Shown: positions 7,436-15,431, counted from the first letter of the stretch. The stretch is 64,000 nucleotides of DNA from Cognatishimia sp. MH4019 (GCF_020177595.1 NZ_JAHTBL010000004.1:289001-353000); one strand, 5' to 3'. Notes: generated by a model from the letters alone, not told the origin. Numbers and translations: made by a program.

Positions 7436-7600
7436 ATGCTTTATTGGGCACTCGTCTTTTTTGTCGTCGCAATCGTCGCAGGCGTCATCGGCTTTGGTGG
7501 CATCGCGTCCGCATCTGCTGGCATCGCGCAGATTCTGTTCGTGATCTTCTTGGTGCTGTTCGCAGTCTCGTTGATCGCACGAGCCGCGCGCGGACGCTGA
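7436..7600 (+). CDS. DUF1328 (YtjA-type) small membrane protein
   Basis: 54 residues with two hydrophobic helices and the family pattern [20 protein letters not shown] ... [19 protein letters not shown], ending ARAARGR (PF07043). A strong GGAGG lies 7 bases before the ATG. Function unknown; members are common among alphaproteobacterial stress-induced genes. It is monocistronic, between an EcfG-like promoter and a terminator. Confidence 0.88.
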   Translation: MLYWALVFFVVAIVAGVIGFGGIASASAGIAQILFVIFLVLFAVSLIARAARGR

Positions 7601-7623
7601 CACTTTACAACAACGCACACAAG

Positions 7624-7659
7624 AAAAGGGCCACGCAGTAAAATGCGCGGCCCTTTTTC
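7624..7659 (+). terminator. Terminator after the DUF1328 gene
   Basis: Stem AAAAGGGCCACGC / GCGCGGCCCTTTTT with one A/C mismatch and an 8-base loop, followed by T residues. Confidence 0.75.
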
Positions 7660-7678
7660 TATGCCAGGTACGAATTAA

Positions 7679-8272
7679 TCAACCGCCAAGCAGCGCAGAA
7701 TATGCAGCGACAGGAGGGAGCGCAGCCAGCGGCAAAGCGAGAAGACCAATCAACGAAATCACCCCATCGCGTGTCAGAAGTCCGGTCGCAATCAATGCGA
7801 CGACGCCTCCAATCAAACTCGACGACATCGGGACAATCTCCAAGAACGGCAGGATAAGTCCAAGCACTGCGCAAAAGCTGTAAAGCACCCGTGAAGCCGG
7901 AGGCGTTACCAAAACAAGAAGGCGATTATGAGAGTGTTTGTCGATCCATTCAGCGGCCCGGCGAGCCTTGCGCAATGTCCATTCGGACCGGTCCGAGTCG
8001 ATCTCGATAGCACCCAGACGGCGCGGCACCCAGATGCGCTTCCGCCCCCATGCGCCCTGCACAGAAATCAGAAAAATCAATATACCACAAAGGCTTGAGA
8101 AAAGCGGAATGCCGCTTAGAGGTGAAACAAGAAACAAAGACACCGTCAGCAAGCACGGCGAAAACGCCGCTGCGCCGAACGACCCCAAGATATCGCCGAG
8201 ACACGCGTTTTTCTCCCGCGTGGCGTCTTCCAGCGTATCAACGATTTCGGTGATCGGTTCTGCGTTTCGCAT
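7679..8272 (-). CDS. ExoD family membrane protein
   Basis: 197-residue integral membrane protein matching the ExoD family (PF06055): an N-terminal LGDILGSFGAAAFSPCLLT segment, an internal IPLFSSLCGILIFLISVQ helix, a WVPRRLG motif and a C-terminal block of hydrophobic helices. ExoD was first linked to exopolysaccharide synthesis and alkaline tolerance in Sinorhizobium; its biochemical role is unknown. AGAGG precedes the ATG. A terminator (8291-8320) separates it from csbD upstream, and no EcfG promoter is visible in the short gap. Confidence 0.82.
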   Translation of the reverse strand: MRNAEPITEIVDTLEDATREKNACLGDILGSFGAAAFSPCLLTVSLFLVSPLSGIPLFSSLCGILIFLISVQGAWGRKRIWVPRRLGAIEIDSDRSEWTLRKARRAAEWIDKHSHNRLLVLVTPPASRVLYSFCAVLGLILPFLEIVPMSSSLIGGVVALIATGLLTRDGVISLIGLLALPLAALPPVAAYSALLGG

Positions 8273-8290
8273 GACACCTCTCTTCGCAGC

Positions 8291-8320
8291 AAAAAAGGCC
8301 GACCCGCCGGTCGGCCCTTT
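8291..8320 (-). terminator. Terminator after the CsbD gene
   Basis: Perfect 8-bp stem GGCCGACC / GGTCGGCC with a CGCC loop; on the minus strand it is followed by six U. It lies between csbD and the exoD-like gene. Confidence 0.9.
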
Positions 8321-8345
8321 TGAAGTCTCTAAGAGACAGGTCGCA

Positions 8346-8546
8346 TCAGGCGACCTTTTTCATCCAGTTGTCCACTTCGTTGCGGACCTCTTCTTTGCTC
8401 TTGCCGTATTTGGCTTGAATGATGCCTTCGAGCTTCTCGCGATCGCCTTCGGCACGGTCGACTTCGTCATTGGTCAATTCACCCCATTCGGACTGAACGT
8501 CACCTTTGATCTGTTTCCATTTGCCTTTAATTTGGTCCCAGTTCAT
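8346..8546 (-). CDS. CsbD family stress protein
   Basis: 66-residue hydrophilic protein with the CsbD (PF05532) signature MNWDQIKGKWKQIKGDVQ followed by WGELTNDEVDRAEGDREKLEG. CsbD-like proteins are abundant general-stress proteins of unknown function (sigma-B regulated in Bacillus, EcfG-regulated in alphaproteobacteria). GGAGA precedes the ATG. The upstream sequence has GGAAC-N17-GGTT on the right strand (8606-8581), one base off the EcfG consensus. Confidence 0.93.
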   Translation of the reverse strand: MNWDQIKGKWKQIKGDVQSEWGELTNDEVDRAEGDREKLEGIIQAKYGKSKEEVRNEVDNWMKKVA

Positions 8547-8620
8547 CTCGCTCTCCTATGTTGATGATTACTAACCACTCAACCCCAGACGGCCCTGAAA
8601 TGTTCCGTGCGCGTTATGCG

Positions 8621-10171
8621 TCAGACCATTTCCTCAGGCACGCCCGGCAGGTTCTTGCCGAACCGGCGTGCTGGCGCGACATTGTAAGGGACCAAGAAGC
8701 CGCGACGGTCTTCAGGCGCGCGCGCGGCATTCGTATCGCCTAAACGTCGCCAGTTTTGCACAGCGTCGATGCCCCCCAGAAACGGGTCCGGGTCAGCGTC
8801 ACGCAACCAATGGCGGACGCAGCGCTCCTTGAGATGGCGCACGGTGTCATACACGGTTAGTTCGACACCAGCCTCTGTGTCCCAGCTCAGACTGCGCCCA
8901 TTCAAATTGGCGGAAGAGACAATCGCTGCACGGTCATCAAAGATCGACACTTTGGCATGCAGATAAACCAACGGCGCCTGATGCAAAACGTCACGATCAG
9001 TGCCTGCGGCACGTTCAGGTTTAACCGGTGCACCGATAAAGGCGCGCTCTTTGAACGCGTCAGCCACCTGCATGACGCAGGACGCCTGCCGATACTCGCC
9101 ATAGCGCGCGTCCAGGCTGCGAGAGCCTTCAAAAGCCACATCTTCAGGGGCAGCGGGCAGGATCAATACCAACCCCAAGGACGAACGGCGCGCTGCAGCA
9201 GTGCAAAGCGCATCCGCAACCTCGCGATCGCGAAAGTACTGCGTTTCAAGATAAATGAGGTCGCTGGCTTGCGCGATATTTTCCAAATGCGCTTTGCGCA
9301 GAGTTTGGATTTTCGGAAGCGCAGACATGGTAAACGGCGCATTTGTCTTCGGGGCAGATACCGTTTGCAGAAACGGACGCGGCAAAGCCTGCGCGGCTTT
9401 CTTGCCTCGGGTCACCTTTGTGAAACTGTCCAGATGACGCTTGGCGGATTGCGCAAGATCAGCATCGCCAACCAACATCTGGACGTCGTGCCAGGTTTGA
9501 TCGCCATCACGATCATGATCAGGCGTGTCATAGCGGCGCTCGTTCAAATCAAGCCCGCCGACATAGACATGCTTGCTATCAATCACTGCAATTTTGTGAT
9601 GATGGGTCGCGGGCATTAGCTGCGTGCTTGGCCAAAATGGCACCTGCGCTGCGCCATCCTGAAAGCGTAACGGCCCATCAAGCGCTGGATGCTCTGTCCG
9701 AAAGCGCGCTTGGTCAGGTTTGGCAAGACCATTATAATGCGCGGCAATCTCTTTCAGAAGGCTGCGCGTTTTGGGCCAGATCGCAAAATTGGCAAAGCTT
9801 CCAACGCGCGCGCCATGCATCTCGGCCCGAACACGGATCAGATCGGGATGCCGTGTGACCTCGCGCAACGCAGCCCCACGTCGAACCGCGCGCCACGCCG
9901 TGCCGTGCAATTTCCAACGCACAACGGGTTCGAAATCGGACACGGTCAGATCAAAACGAATCCCTTGATCGAGCTTGTGGCGCACCAGGTCAAACCAGTC
10001 TTCGCCGATGGCGCGCGCCGCGTCACTGCGCAGCTTGGTGCTGAAATCAAAGATGCGAAACCCGGCCAGCACGTCGGTCTCGGCCTCAAGAACGGCCGTC
10101 TCGAAAGCTGTAAACGCTTCTTGGGCGGTAAGTAGGATCTGACAGGATCGGAGCGGTTGTGCATGTGTCAT
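8621..10171 (-). CDS. Phospholipase D family protein (two HKD motifs)
   Basis: 516 residues with two HxKxxxxD motifs: HHHKIAVID at about 190-198 followed by GGLDLNERRYD, and LHAKVSIFD near 410 followed by SSANLNGRS. This is a complete PLD-superfamily active site. No membrane helices at the N-terminus, unlike cardiolipin synthases; the resemblance is to soluble bacterial phospholipase D-like or phosphatidyltransferase proteins. The start is 3 bases from the stop of the histidine kinase gene, so it appears to be the last cistron of nepR-ecfG-kinase-pld and thus part of the stress circuit. The precise substrate is unknown. Confidence 0.88.
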   Translation of the reverse strand: MTHAQPLRSCQILLTAQEAFTAFETAVLEAETDVLAGFRIFDFSTKLRSDAARAIGEDWFDLVRHKLDQGIRFDLTVSDFEPVVRWKLHGTAWRAVRRGAALREVTRHPDLIRVRAEMHGARVGSFANFAIWPKTRSLLKEIAAHYNGLAKPDQARFRTEHPALDGPLRFQDGAAQVPFWPSTQLMPATHHHKIAVIDSKHVYVGGLDLNERRYDTPDHDRDGDQTWHDVQMLVGDADLAQSAKRHLDSFTKVTRGKKAAQALPRPFLQTVSAPKTNAPFTMSALPKIQTLRKAHLENIAQASDLIYLETQYFRDREVADALCTAAARRSSLGLVLILPAAPEDVAFEGSRSLDARYGEYRQASCVMQVADAFKERAFIGAPVKPERAAGTDRDVLHQAPLVYLHAKVSIFDDRAAIVSSANLNGRSLSWDTEAGVELTVYDTVRHLKERCVRHWLRDADPDPFLGGIDAVQNWRRLGDTNAARAPEDRRGFLVPYNVAPARRFGKNLPGVPEEMV

Positions 10172-10174
10172 GGA

Positions 10175-11905
10175 TCAGTAATCCACGACCTCGTCGCGAA
10201 AATCCTCGACACGGAAGCGCGTTTCGATGGCGTAGCTGGTAGGTGTTTCATGGACCTCGATCTCACCATTTAGCTGGGTCGCAAATGCACGGATCAGTTG
10301 TTGCCCCAGCCCGGTCGACAAATCATCCGGCGCCTCAGCCGCTACCGTATTCGGATTACGCGTATTTTCGATGAATAGGCGCGCAGTCTCTTCCTCGGAG
10401 AGCGATAGATGCACTGACAGATGCGCCGTCTCTCCTTCAGCTGCGCCCAGATATTTCGTTGCATTTGTCAACGCCTCCGAGACCAGCATTGCCAAAGGAA
10501 CCGCTTGATCGGGGAAAACAATGACAGGCTCCAGATCAAGGTTAAGCGTGACTTTCCGGTCATCGCGCGTCCCGATGGCCTGACTTTGCTCAACAATCTG
10601 TTCAATCAGCTTTGCCGCGCTGATCTGGGTCAGCGTTTCGGCTTGGTAAAGCGTCCGGTGCACACCCGAAAGCCCCATGATCCGGTCTTGCACCTGACCC
10701 AGCGCATACTTCGTCTCGGGTGAGCGGGCCTTGCGAATCTGCATGTTCATGATCGACGAGATGATCTGCAGGTTATTCTTAACCCGATGGTGCACTTCCT
10801 TGAGCAGGATCGACTTTTCGCGCAGGCGATGCTCTTGCTCGGCTTCGTCTTGGATAAGATCTTCGGCAAGGCTGCGAAAACCGTCTTCAATCATCAGCAA
10901 CTCCGCAGGAGCGCCGCGATTTTGACCAAATTCCGGCACGGTGCGCTCTTGCGAGAAGCGCCGCATCGCCTTGTTCAAACGCGTGACGCGGGCGATGACA
11001 AAACGGTCAATGACAAACCATGCCACCAAGAGGCTGGACAGCCACATCACGAAGGGCAGCGCGATGTTTAACCAAGCAGCCGCGTCAGGGTCGTTATACG
11101 TCTCGTCAGTGTTCCACGAACTGAGGGCATAGACCACATCCGGGACAATCGGGATCACGGCATAGGCCAACTCATCCCCGTCCATATGTGTGTCTGTAAA
11201 CGTCCGCGACTCACCATGGGCAAGCTCGGAGAGAGCGAAACTACTGGGCAATTTACGTTCGGCTTGTAGACGCCCACTTTCAGACGACAGCAGAGTGCCT
11301 TCGTGATTGAAGGTGACCAACGTCACCGGGTTCGCCTCGCCTAGAAAATCCTCGGATTCGACGACATCACGCAGAGGAAGCGCGCCCAGCATGAACCCTT
11401 TCAGACCGGTTCCATTAAAGACTGGCTGGGTCAGCGTTAGCACACTCATCTCAGTGGTGGGGTCATCCAGCAAGACATCGACCGTAGGCTTGGGTTCGGC
11501 GAGCAGCTTTTGAAAGCTTTCTTCTTCCGAATAGTCCAAGGCCATATCCGCAGTCGAACACACACTGCTTCCATCGGGCTCAATGAACCCAACGAAAGCG
11601 AATTTCTCGTCGGATCGCAAAAATCGCTTTAGAAAATTCTGGCAGACTTCTGGATCATCCAAAACCGACTCGATTGAGTTGGCCAAAGCCTGAGTTGCTC
11701 CGAAAGCGCGTTGGATCAATTGCCGCTCACCTGATGCAGCCGTTTCGGTCAATGCGCGCAGGGATAGATCGGATCGCAGCTCTGCTTCCATACCCAAGCG
11801 TTGGTTTTGCACAACGCCAATAACGCCGAGCGGCACCAGAGCAAGGGTTAGAAAAAACAGAACGCGCGTCGTCAGACGTTGATGCGCGGCGACGCGCTCT
11901 GTCAT
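10175..11905 (-). CDS. GSR-linked sensor histidine kinase (HisKA_2 type)
   Basis: 576 residues: TM helix about 14-33, a roughly 240-residue periplasmic sensor (Cache-like), TM helix about 278-300, HAMP-like linker, HisKA_2 dimerisation domain with LKEVHHRVKNNLQI (phosphoacceptor His near 372-373), and a HATPase_c domain with N-box SEALTNATKY. HisKA_2/HWE kinases are the typical phosphodonors of PhyR. Its ATG overlaps the ecfG stop (ATGA), which makes it the likely cognate PhyR kinase. The periplasmic domain holds two Cys (about 88 and 116) that could form a disulfide. The stimulus is unknown. Confidence 0.9.
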   Translation of the reverse strand: MTERVAAHQRLTTRVLFFLTLALVPLGVIGVVQNQRLGMEAELRSDLSLRALTETAASGERQLIQRAFGATQALANSIESVLDDPEVCQNFLKRFLRSDEKFAFVGFIEPDGSSVCSTADMALDYSEEESFQKLLAEPKPTVDVLLDDPTTEMSVLTLTQPVFNGTGLKGFMLGALPLRDVVESEDFLGEANPVTLVTFNHEGTLLSSESGRLQAERKLPSSFALSELAHGESRTFTDTHMDGDELAYAVIPIVPDVVYALSSWNTDETYNDPDAAAWLNIALPFVMWLSSLLVAWFVIDRFVIARVTRLNKAMRRFSQERTVPEFGQNRGAPAELLMIEDGFRSLAEDLIQDEAEQEHRLREKSILLKEVHHRVKNNLQIISSIMNMQIRKARSPETKYALGQVQDRIMGLSGVHRTLYQAETLTQISAAKLIEQIVEQSQAIGTRDDRKVTLNLDLEPVIVFPDQAVPLAMLVSEALTNATKYLGAAEGETAHLSVHLSLSEEETARLFIENTRNPNTVAAEAPDDLSTGLGQQLIRAFATQLNGEIEVHETPTSYAIETRFRVEDFRDEVVDY

Positions 11906-12462
11906 CTCATTCCGCCATTAACCCGCGAGGCAACGACAGCCATGGTCGCATCGTCTGTCAGCTCCATCGCCTCGTTCTCATTGATGTGCATTAACTCAGC
12001 CAACTTGGCCCGCCCGCGATTCACCCGACTTTTGATCGTGCCGATGGCCACGCCGCACATCTCGGCCGCCTCTTCATAAGCAAAGCCGGATGCACCAACA
12101 AGGATCAGTGCCTCGCGCTGTTCATCCGGCAATTGCACAAAGGCCGCACGGAAGTCAGTCATCTGAAGCCGTCCGTCATGGTCAGGCTTTTGCGACAGGC
12201 TTTCGGTGAAGACGCCATCAACATCTGCCACTTCGCGTTTGGTTTTGCGGCGGCTGGAATAATATGTGTTGCGAAGAATGGTAAAAAGCCAGGCCCGCAT
12301 ATTCGTGCCCACCTCAAATTTTTCGATGTTGGTCCAGGCTTTGACCAAAGTGTCTTGCACCATGTCATCAGCTGTCGCCGAATTGCGCGTCAGCGACATC
12401 GCAAAGGCACGCATTGCCGGCAGATGGTCTACCAGCTCGTCTTTGGGATCAGGCGTGCTCAT
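11902..12462 (-). CDS. ecfG: General stress response sigma factor EcfG
   Basis: 186-residue ECF sigma factor with region 2 (about 13-78, including DDMVQDTLVKAWTNIEKF and NMRAWLFTILRN) and region 4 (about 105-165, EQREALILVGASGFAYEEAA ... GTIKSRVNRGRAKL). EcfG is the alphaproteobacterial general stress sigma factor, held by NepR and freed when phosphorylated PhyR binds NepR. Identification as EcfG rests on the sequence plus the nepR-ecfG arrangement with divergent phyR. The ATG overlaps the nepR stop, and the gene's own stop overlaps the kinase start, giving tight translational coupling. Confidence 0.95.
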   Translation of the reverse strand: MSTPDPKDELVDHLPAMRAFAMSLTRNSATADDMVQDTLVKAWTNIEKFEVGTNMRAWLFTILRNTYYSSRRKTKREVADVDGVFTESLSQKPDHDGRLQMTDFRAAFVQLPDEQREALILVGASGFAYEEAAEMCGVAIGTIKSRVNRGRAKLAELMHINENEAMELTDDATMAVVASRVNGGMR

Positions 12463-12626
12463 TTTGCGTTGTTGCTCCCATTGCCGGGCGCATCTTGCGC
12501 CTTGAGCTGAGCGAGAAGATCCTTGAACCGATCAGGAACGTCTTCCTTCAAGGTTTCGTCGTAGACGCGCTTTAAATTCGCATCAATGGTATCTTCGCCT
12601 CTTGGCCTTTTCTCATCCTGCGCCAT
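12459..12626 (-). CDS. nepR: Anti-sigma factor NepR
   Basis: 55-residue protein with the NepR core TIDANLKRVYDE ... VPDRFKDLLAQLKAQ (about residues 13-43). NepR binds EcfG and blocks it; phosphorylated PhyR mimics the sigma factor and takes NepR away. The stop overlaps the ecfG start (ATGA). GGAAGGGA lies about 10 bases upstream of the ATG. A disordered, Gly/Asn-rich C-terminus follows the two predicted helices. Size and neighbourhood are typical of the family. Confidence 0.95.
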   Translation of the reverse strand: MAQDEKRPRGEDTIDANLKRVYDETLKEDVPDRFKDLLAQLKAQDAPGNGSNNAK

Positions 12627-12676
12627 GTTTGGCTTATCCCTTCCTCAATCGGTCGTCAAAAATTTGAACACTGACG

Positions 12677-12701
12677 GGAACTAACTGCAACATTGGGCGT
12701 T
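12677..12701 (+). promoter_or_regulatory. EcfG-type promoter for phyR
   Basis: GGAAC (12677-12681), 16 bases, CGTT (12698-12701), 33 bases before the phyR ATG. Exact consensus match, indicating positive autoregulation of the pathway. Confidence 0.85.
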
Positions 12702-12708
12702 TGGTTCC
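12683..12708 (-). promoter_or_regulatory. EcfG-like promoter (one mismatch) for nepR-ecfG
   Basis: Minus strand GGAAC (12708-12704), 17 bases, AGTT (12686-12683). It overlaps almost completely with the phyR promoter on the other strand. One mismatch in the -10. Confidence 0.5.
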
Positions 12709-12734
12709 ATAAAATTTAAAAAAGGATGTCGGAC

Positions 12735-13538
12735 ATGACAACTTCTCAGGATTTCACAGCCGCCATCAGTGAAGCGCTCCCGTTTCTACGCCGGTATGGC
12801 CGCGCGCTGACCGGGGACCAAGACACTGGCGATCGCTATGCCGCCGCAACGCTGGAAGCTGTTCTTGAGGATCGCAGTGTGATCGACGCTGCTTCAACCG
12901 TAAAAACGGGCCTGTTCAAGATGTTTCACACATTGTGGAAAAGCACAGGCGCACCCATCGAACATAACGAGACGGGTTTGCGCGCCGAAGCGCAAAAGCA
13001 TCTGGCCAAGTTGACCGAGAATACGCGCGAGGCGCTGCTGCTTCACACAATCGAAGAATTCAATGTTCAGGCAGTTGCCGAGATCATGGATATCGACCAA
13101 TCCGAAGCAGACCATTTGCTGTCCGTCGCGCGCCGCGAGATGGAAGACGCTATCGCGGGCCGCGTCCTCATCATCGAGGACGAGGCTATTATCGCGATGG
13201 ATCTGGAAAATGTCGTCGCCGACATGGGCCATCGGGTGACGGGGATCGCGCGCACACGCGTTGGCGCAGTGGATATTGCCAATAAAGAGCGTCCCGATCT
13301 GATTTTGGCGGATATTCAGCTAGCCGATAATTCCTCTGGCATCGATGCGGTCAATGATATCCTCGCCGCACATGGCGACCGCCCGGTGATCTTCATCACT
13401 GCCTTCCCCGAGCGTTTGTTAACCGGGGAACGTCCCGAACCGGCTTTCCTGATCTCCAAGCCATATTCAGAGGCGCAGGTACGGTCAGCGGTGAGCCAAG
13501 CGATGTTCTTCTCATCAACCGAAACGCTCAAAGCCTGA
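12735..13538 (+). CDS. phyR: Anti-anti-sigma response regulator PhyR
   Basis: 267 residues: an N-terminal EcfG-like sigma-mimic domain (about 1-140) and a C-terminal receiver (about 143-260) with acidic pocket E148/D149, phosphoacceptor D193 (LADIQL), T222 (FITAF) and K242 (SKPY). This unusual sigma-like plus receiver order is unique to PhyR. When phosphorylated, the sigma-like domain binds NepR and frees EcfG. The start was set at 12735 because AAGGA lies 8 bases before it; the ATG at 12726 abuts that site directly. Divergent from nepR-ecfG, with a perfect EcfG promoter. Confidence 0.96.
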   Translation: MTTSQDFTAAISEALPFLRRYGRALTGDQDTGDRYAAATLEAVLEDRSVIDAASTVKTGLFKMFHTLWKSTGAPIEHNETGLRAEAQKHLAKLTENTREALLLHTIEEFNVQAVAEIMDIDQSEADHLLSVARREMEDAIAGRVLIIEDEAIIAMDLENVVADMGHRVTGIARTRVGAVDIANKERPDLILADIQLADNSSGIDAVNDILAAHGDRPVIFITAFPERLLTGERPEPAFLISKPYSEAQVRSAVSQAMFFSSTETLKA

Positions 13539-13562
13539 TCGTTTCTAGTTATCCGAAATTCA

Positions 13563-13591
13563 AGCGCCCCAGATATCTGGGGCGCTTTTTT
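13563..13591 (+). terminator. Terminator after phyR
   Basis: Stem AGCGCCCCA / TGGGGCGCT around GATATC, followed by six T. Confidence 0.9.
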
Positions 13592-13593
13592 GT

Positions 13594-13622
13594 TAAAAAA
13601 AGCCCCGCCGAAAGGCGGGGCA
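13594..13622 (-). terminator. Terminator of the second dps gene
   Basis: Stem GCCCCGCC / GGCGGGGC with a GAAA-type loop; on the minus strand it is followed by seven U. A further 8-bp hairpin, GCAGTCAG / CTGACTGC, lies at 13631-13655. Confidence 0.85.
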
Positions 13623-13666
13623 GTTAATGGGCAGTCAGTCAGGTGGGCTGACTGCGGGACAATTTC

Positions 13667-14164
13667 TTAGGTCTTTGCAATCGCTCGCAGCATCCACGCC
13701 GCTTGCTCGTGAAAGGCTGACCGCGCTGTCGCCAAATCTTCGGTGACCGGGTCATGACGCCCTTCCGTAAGCTCGATCAATGCGTGCAGGCGATGTGCGA
13801 TCCGTTCGTGATCGGCGGCCAGATCTTCACACATTTCCCCCGCTGTCGGCAGTTCGTGCTTATCGTCAATTGCGGAACGCGCCATGATATCCTTCATCGC
13901 CATCGGCGCAAATTGACCCAACGCTCGAATACGCTCTGCCAAATCGTCGGCAGCTTCGAACATGTCCTCGTACTGCGCTTCGGTCAGATTATGGATCGAA
14001 TAAAACAGCGGACCTTCCACATTCCAATGATACGCGTGGGTCTTGAAAATCAGGCGATACGTGTCCGCCAATACATCAGCCAAACCGTCAGTGATTGGCT
14101 TGACGTCCTTCACACCGGAATGAACTTCATCGGTCTGGGGTGCGACTTTCAGGGCATTTGCCAT
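13667..14164 (-). CDS. Dps/ferritin-like DNA-protection protein (second copy)
   Basis: 165-residue Dps-family protein with THAYHWNVEGPLF. Ferroxidase ligands H46, H58, D73 and E77 keep the family spacing, as in the copy at 2930-3400, but the rest of the two sequences differs considerably. It resembles the Dps group with a roughly 25-residue N-terminal extension. GGAG precedes the ATG, and a perfect EcfG promoter lies 34 bases upstream, so this copy is the general-stress Dps. Convergent with phyR, with a three-hairpin spacer. Confidence 0.93.
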   Translation of the reverse strand: MANALKVAPQTDEVHSGVKDVKPITDGLADVLADTYRLIFKTHAYHWNVEGPLFYSIHNLTEAQYEDMFEAADDLAERIRALGQFAPMAMKDIMARSAIDDKHELPTAGEMCEDLAADHERIAHRLHALIELTEGRHDPVTEDLATARSAFHEQAAWMLRAIAKT

Positions 14165-14197
14165 GATAAATCTCCTTTCTCATTCGAGTCTTTTCTA

Positions 14198-14222
14198 AAC
14201 GCGAGAAAGAGGGAACTGTTCC
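14198..14222 (-). promoter_or_regulatory. EcfG-type promoter for dps (second copy)
   Basis: Minus strand GGAAC (14222-14218), 16 bases, CGTT (14201-14198). Exact consensus match. Confidence 0.85.
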
Positions 14223-14275
14223 TGTCACAGCGCAGGTTTTTCTGGCGACAGATCACTTACGTTGTCCGGCTGACC

Positions 14276-14602
14276 CTACCAATCAAGCGCATCAAGCAGC
14301 ATCTGTTCGGTGAACGGGCGGTCGACCTTTCGCCACTTACCCTCTGGCAACGACAGCGGAACCGAGCTGCCATTCGTTAATACGATTTGAGAACCTGACG
14401 CGATCCAAGCCGCGATTCGCTGATTGGTCTGCACCTCGTCCATGGGCGTATCTAGAATGATGATTTGCGGCGATCCTTGGGGGAAATCGCCGCCATCCAA
14501 AGTCTCCACCGATAGCAAATTGACCCCTGGAAACGCAGCGCGCAGGGCCTCTTGCATGTCTGTCCGTACAAACGGATCGGTTTCGATCAGAAGAATATTC
14601 AC
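14276..14602 (-). CDS. Receiver-like (single-domain response regulator) protein
   Basis: 108-residue protein resembling a CheY fold: N-terminal NILLIETDPFVRTDMQEAL, an IIILDTPMDE block with the expected phosphoacceptor Asp (about 51), SQIVLTNGS, and VDRPFTEQMLLDALDW in place of the usual K-P-F. The acidic pocket is E/D rather than D/D and the conserved Lys is Arg, so phosphorylation may be altered. The GTG start at 14602 opens the domain; no ATG with a good ribosome site exists and the site before GTG is poor, so the start is uncertain. Divergent from the Crp/Fnr-type regulator. Confidence 0.65.
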   Translation of the reverse strand: MNILLIETDPFVRTDMQEALRAAFPGVNLLSVETLDGGDFPQGSPQIIILDTPMDEVQTNQRIAAWIASGSQIVLTNGSSVPLSLPEGKWRKVDRPFTEQMLLDALDW

Positions 14603-14702
14603 AGGAGTTGATCCAGGACGCGGATAAAGAGACCTCTTTATGGAACCCTTCGACGTCATGCGCATTAAACTGTGACGTAGCAACGAGAGGTAATTTCTGA
14701 TC

Positions 14703-15431
14703 ATGGCCACGCATTGCGAAAGCTGTCCGCTCCACAAAAGCACGCTCTTTACAGATGTCAGTCCTGAGGATCGCCGCATCACACAGCGTTTTAAATCAGG
14801 GGAATTGATGGTCGATCCCGGAACGCCTGTAATGATGGAAGGCACGAACGCGCCACAACTCTATACTGCGCTACGCGGAATGGGTCTGCGTTATACGACA
14901 TTGCCCAATGGCGAACGTCAGGTCATAAATTTTGTCTTTCCCGGTGATTTCATCGGCTTGCAGGCTGGCGTCATGGGTGAAATGAGCCATTCTGTCGAAG
15001 CGACGACCGCCATGACATTGTGTGTTTTTGACCGCAGCGATTTTTTCAAGTTCTTCAAGTCAAACCCGTCGCGGGGATACGACATCACTTGGCTTGCTGC
15101 AGTCGAGGAGCATTTTTTGGGCAGCTCCCTTGCAACTGTGGGTCAACGGTCGGCAATCGAGGCCGTCGCTTGGGCACTATTGAAACTTTTCCAGCGAGGC
15201 GAACAGCTTGCGTTGGTCCGACAGGCCAAAATGCCTTTGCCTTTCCGGCAACAGGATCTCGCAGATGCGCTAGGCCTGTCTTTGGTTCATACCAACAAAA
15301 CGCTCGCGAAACTGCGTGACCGTCAACTGGCCGCCTGGTCCAATGGCGTGCTGCAAGTCAATGACCCCGAGATGCTTGCTGAAGTGGCACTTACCGAATT
15401 TGAACCACTGCCGAAACGCCCCTTTATCTGA
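14703..15431 (+). CDS. Crp/Fnr-family transcriptional regulator
   Basis: 242 residues: a cyclic-nucleotide-binding-type beta barrel (about 25-145) and a C-terminal winged HTH (PFRQQDLADALGLSLVHTNK, about 178-197). The N-terminus has CESCPL, giving two Cys (5 and 8), but not the full four-Cys set of Fe-S FNR proteins, so oxygen sensing through a [4Fe-4S] cluster is unlikely. It belongs with roseobacter Crp/Fnr paralogues of unknown ligand. GAGAGG lies 11 bases before the ATG. Upstream, GGAAC-N16-CATT (14642-14666) is one base from an EcfG promoter. Confidence 0.85.
   Translation: MATHCESCPLHKSTLFTDVSPEDRRITQRFKSGELMVDPGTPVMMEGTNAPQLYTALRGMGLRYTTLPNGERQVINFVFPGDFIGLQAGVMGEMSHSVEATTAMTLCVFDRSDFFKFFKSNPSRGYDITWLAAVEEHFLGSSLATVGQRSAIEAVAWALLKLFQRGEQLALVRQAKMPLPFRQQDLADALGLSLVHTNKTLAKLRDRQLAAWSNGVLQVNDPEMLAEVALTEFEPLPKRPFI

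Noticed and set aside
14642-14666. EcfG promoter for the Crp/Fnr-type gene
   Set aside because: CATT instead of CGTT in the -10; kept only as a weak candidate in the island finding.
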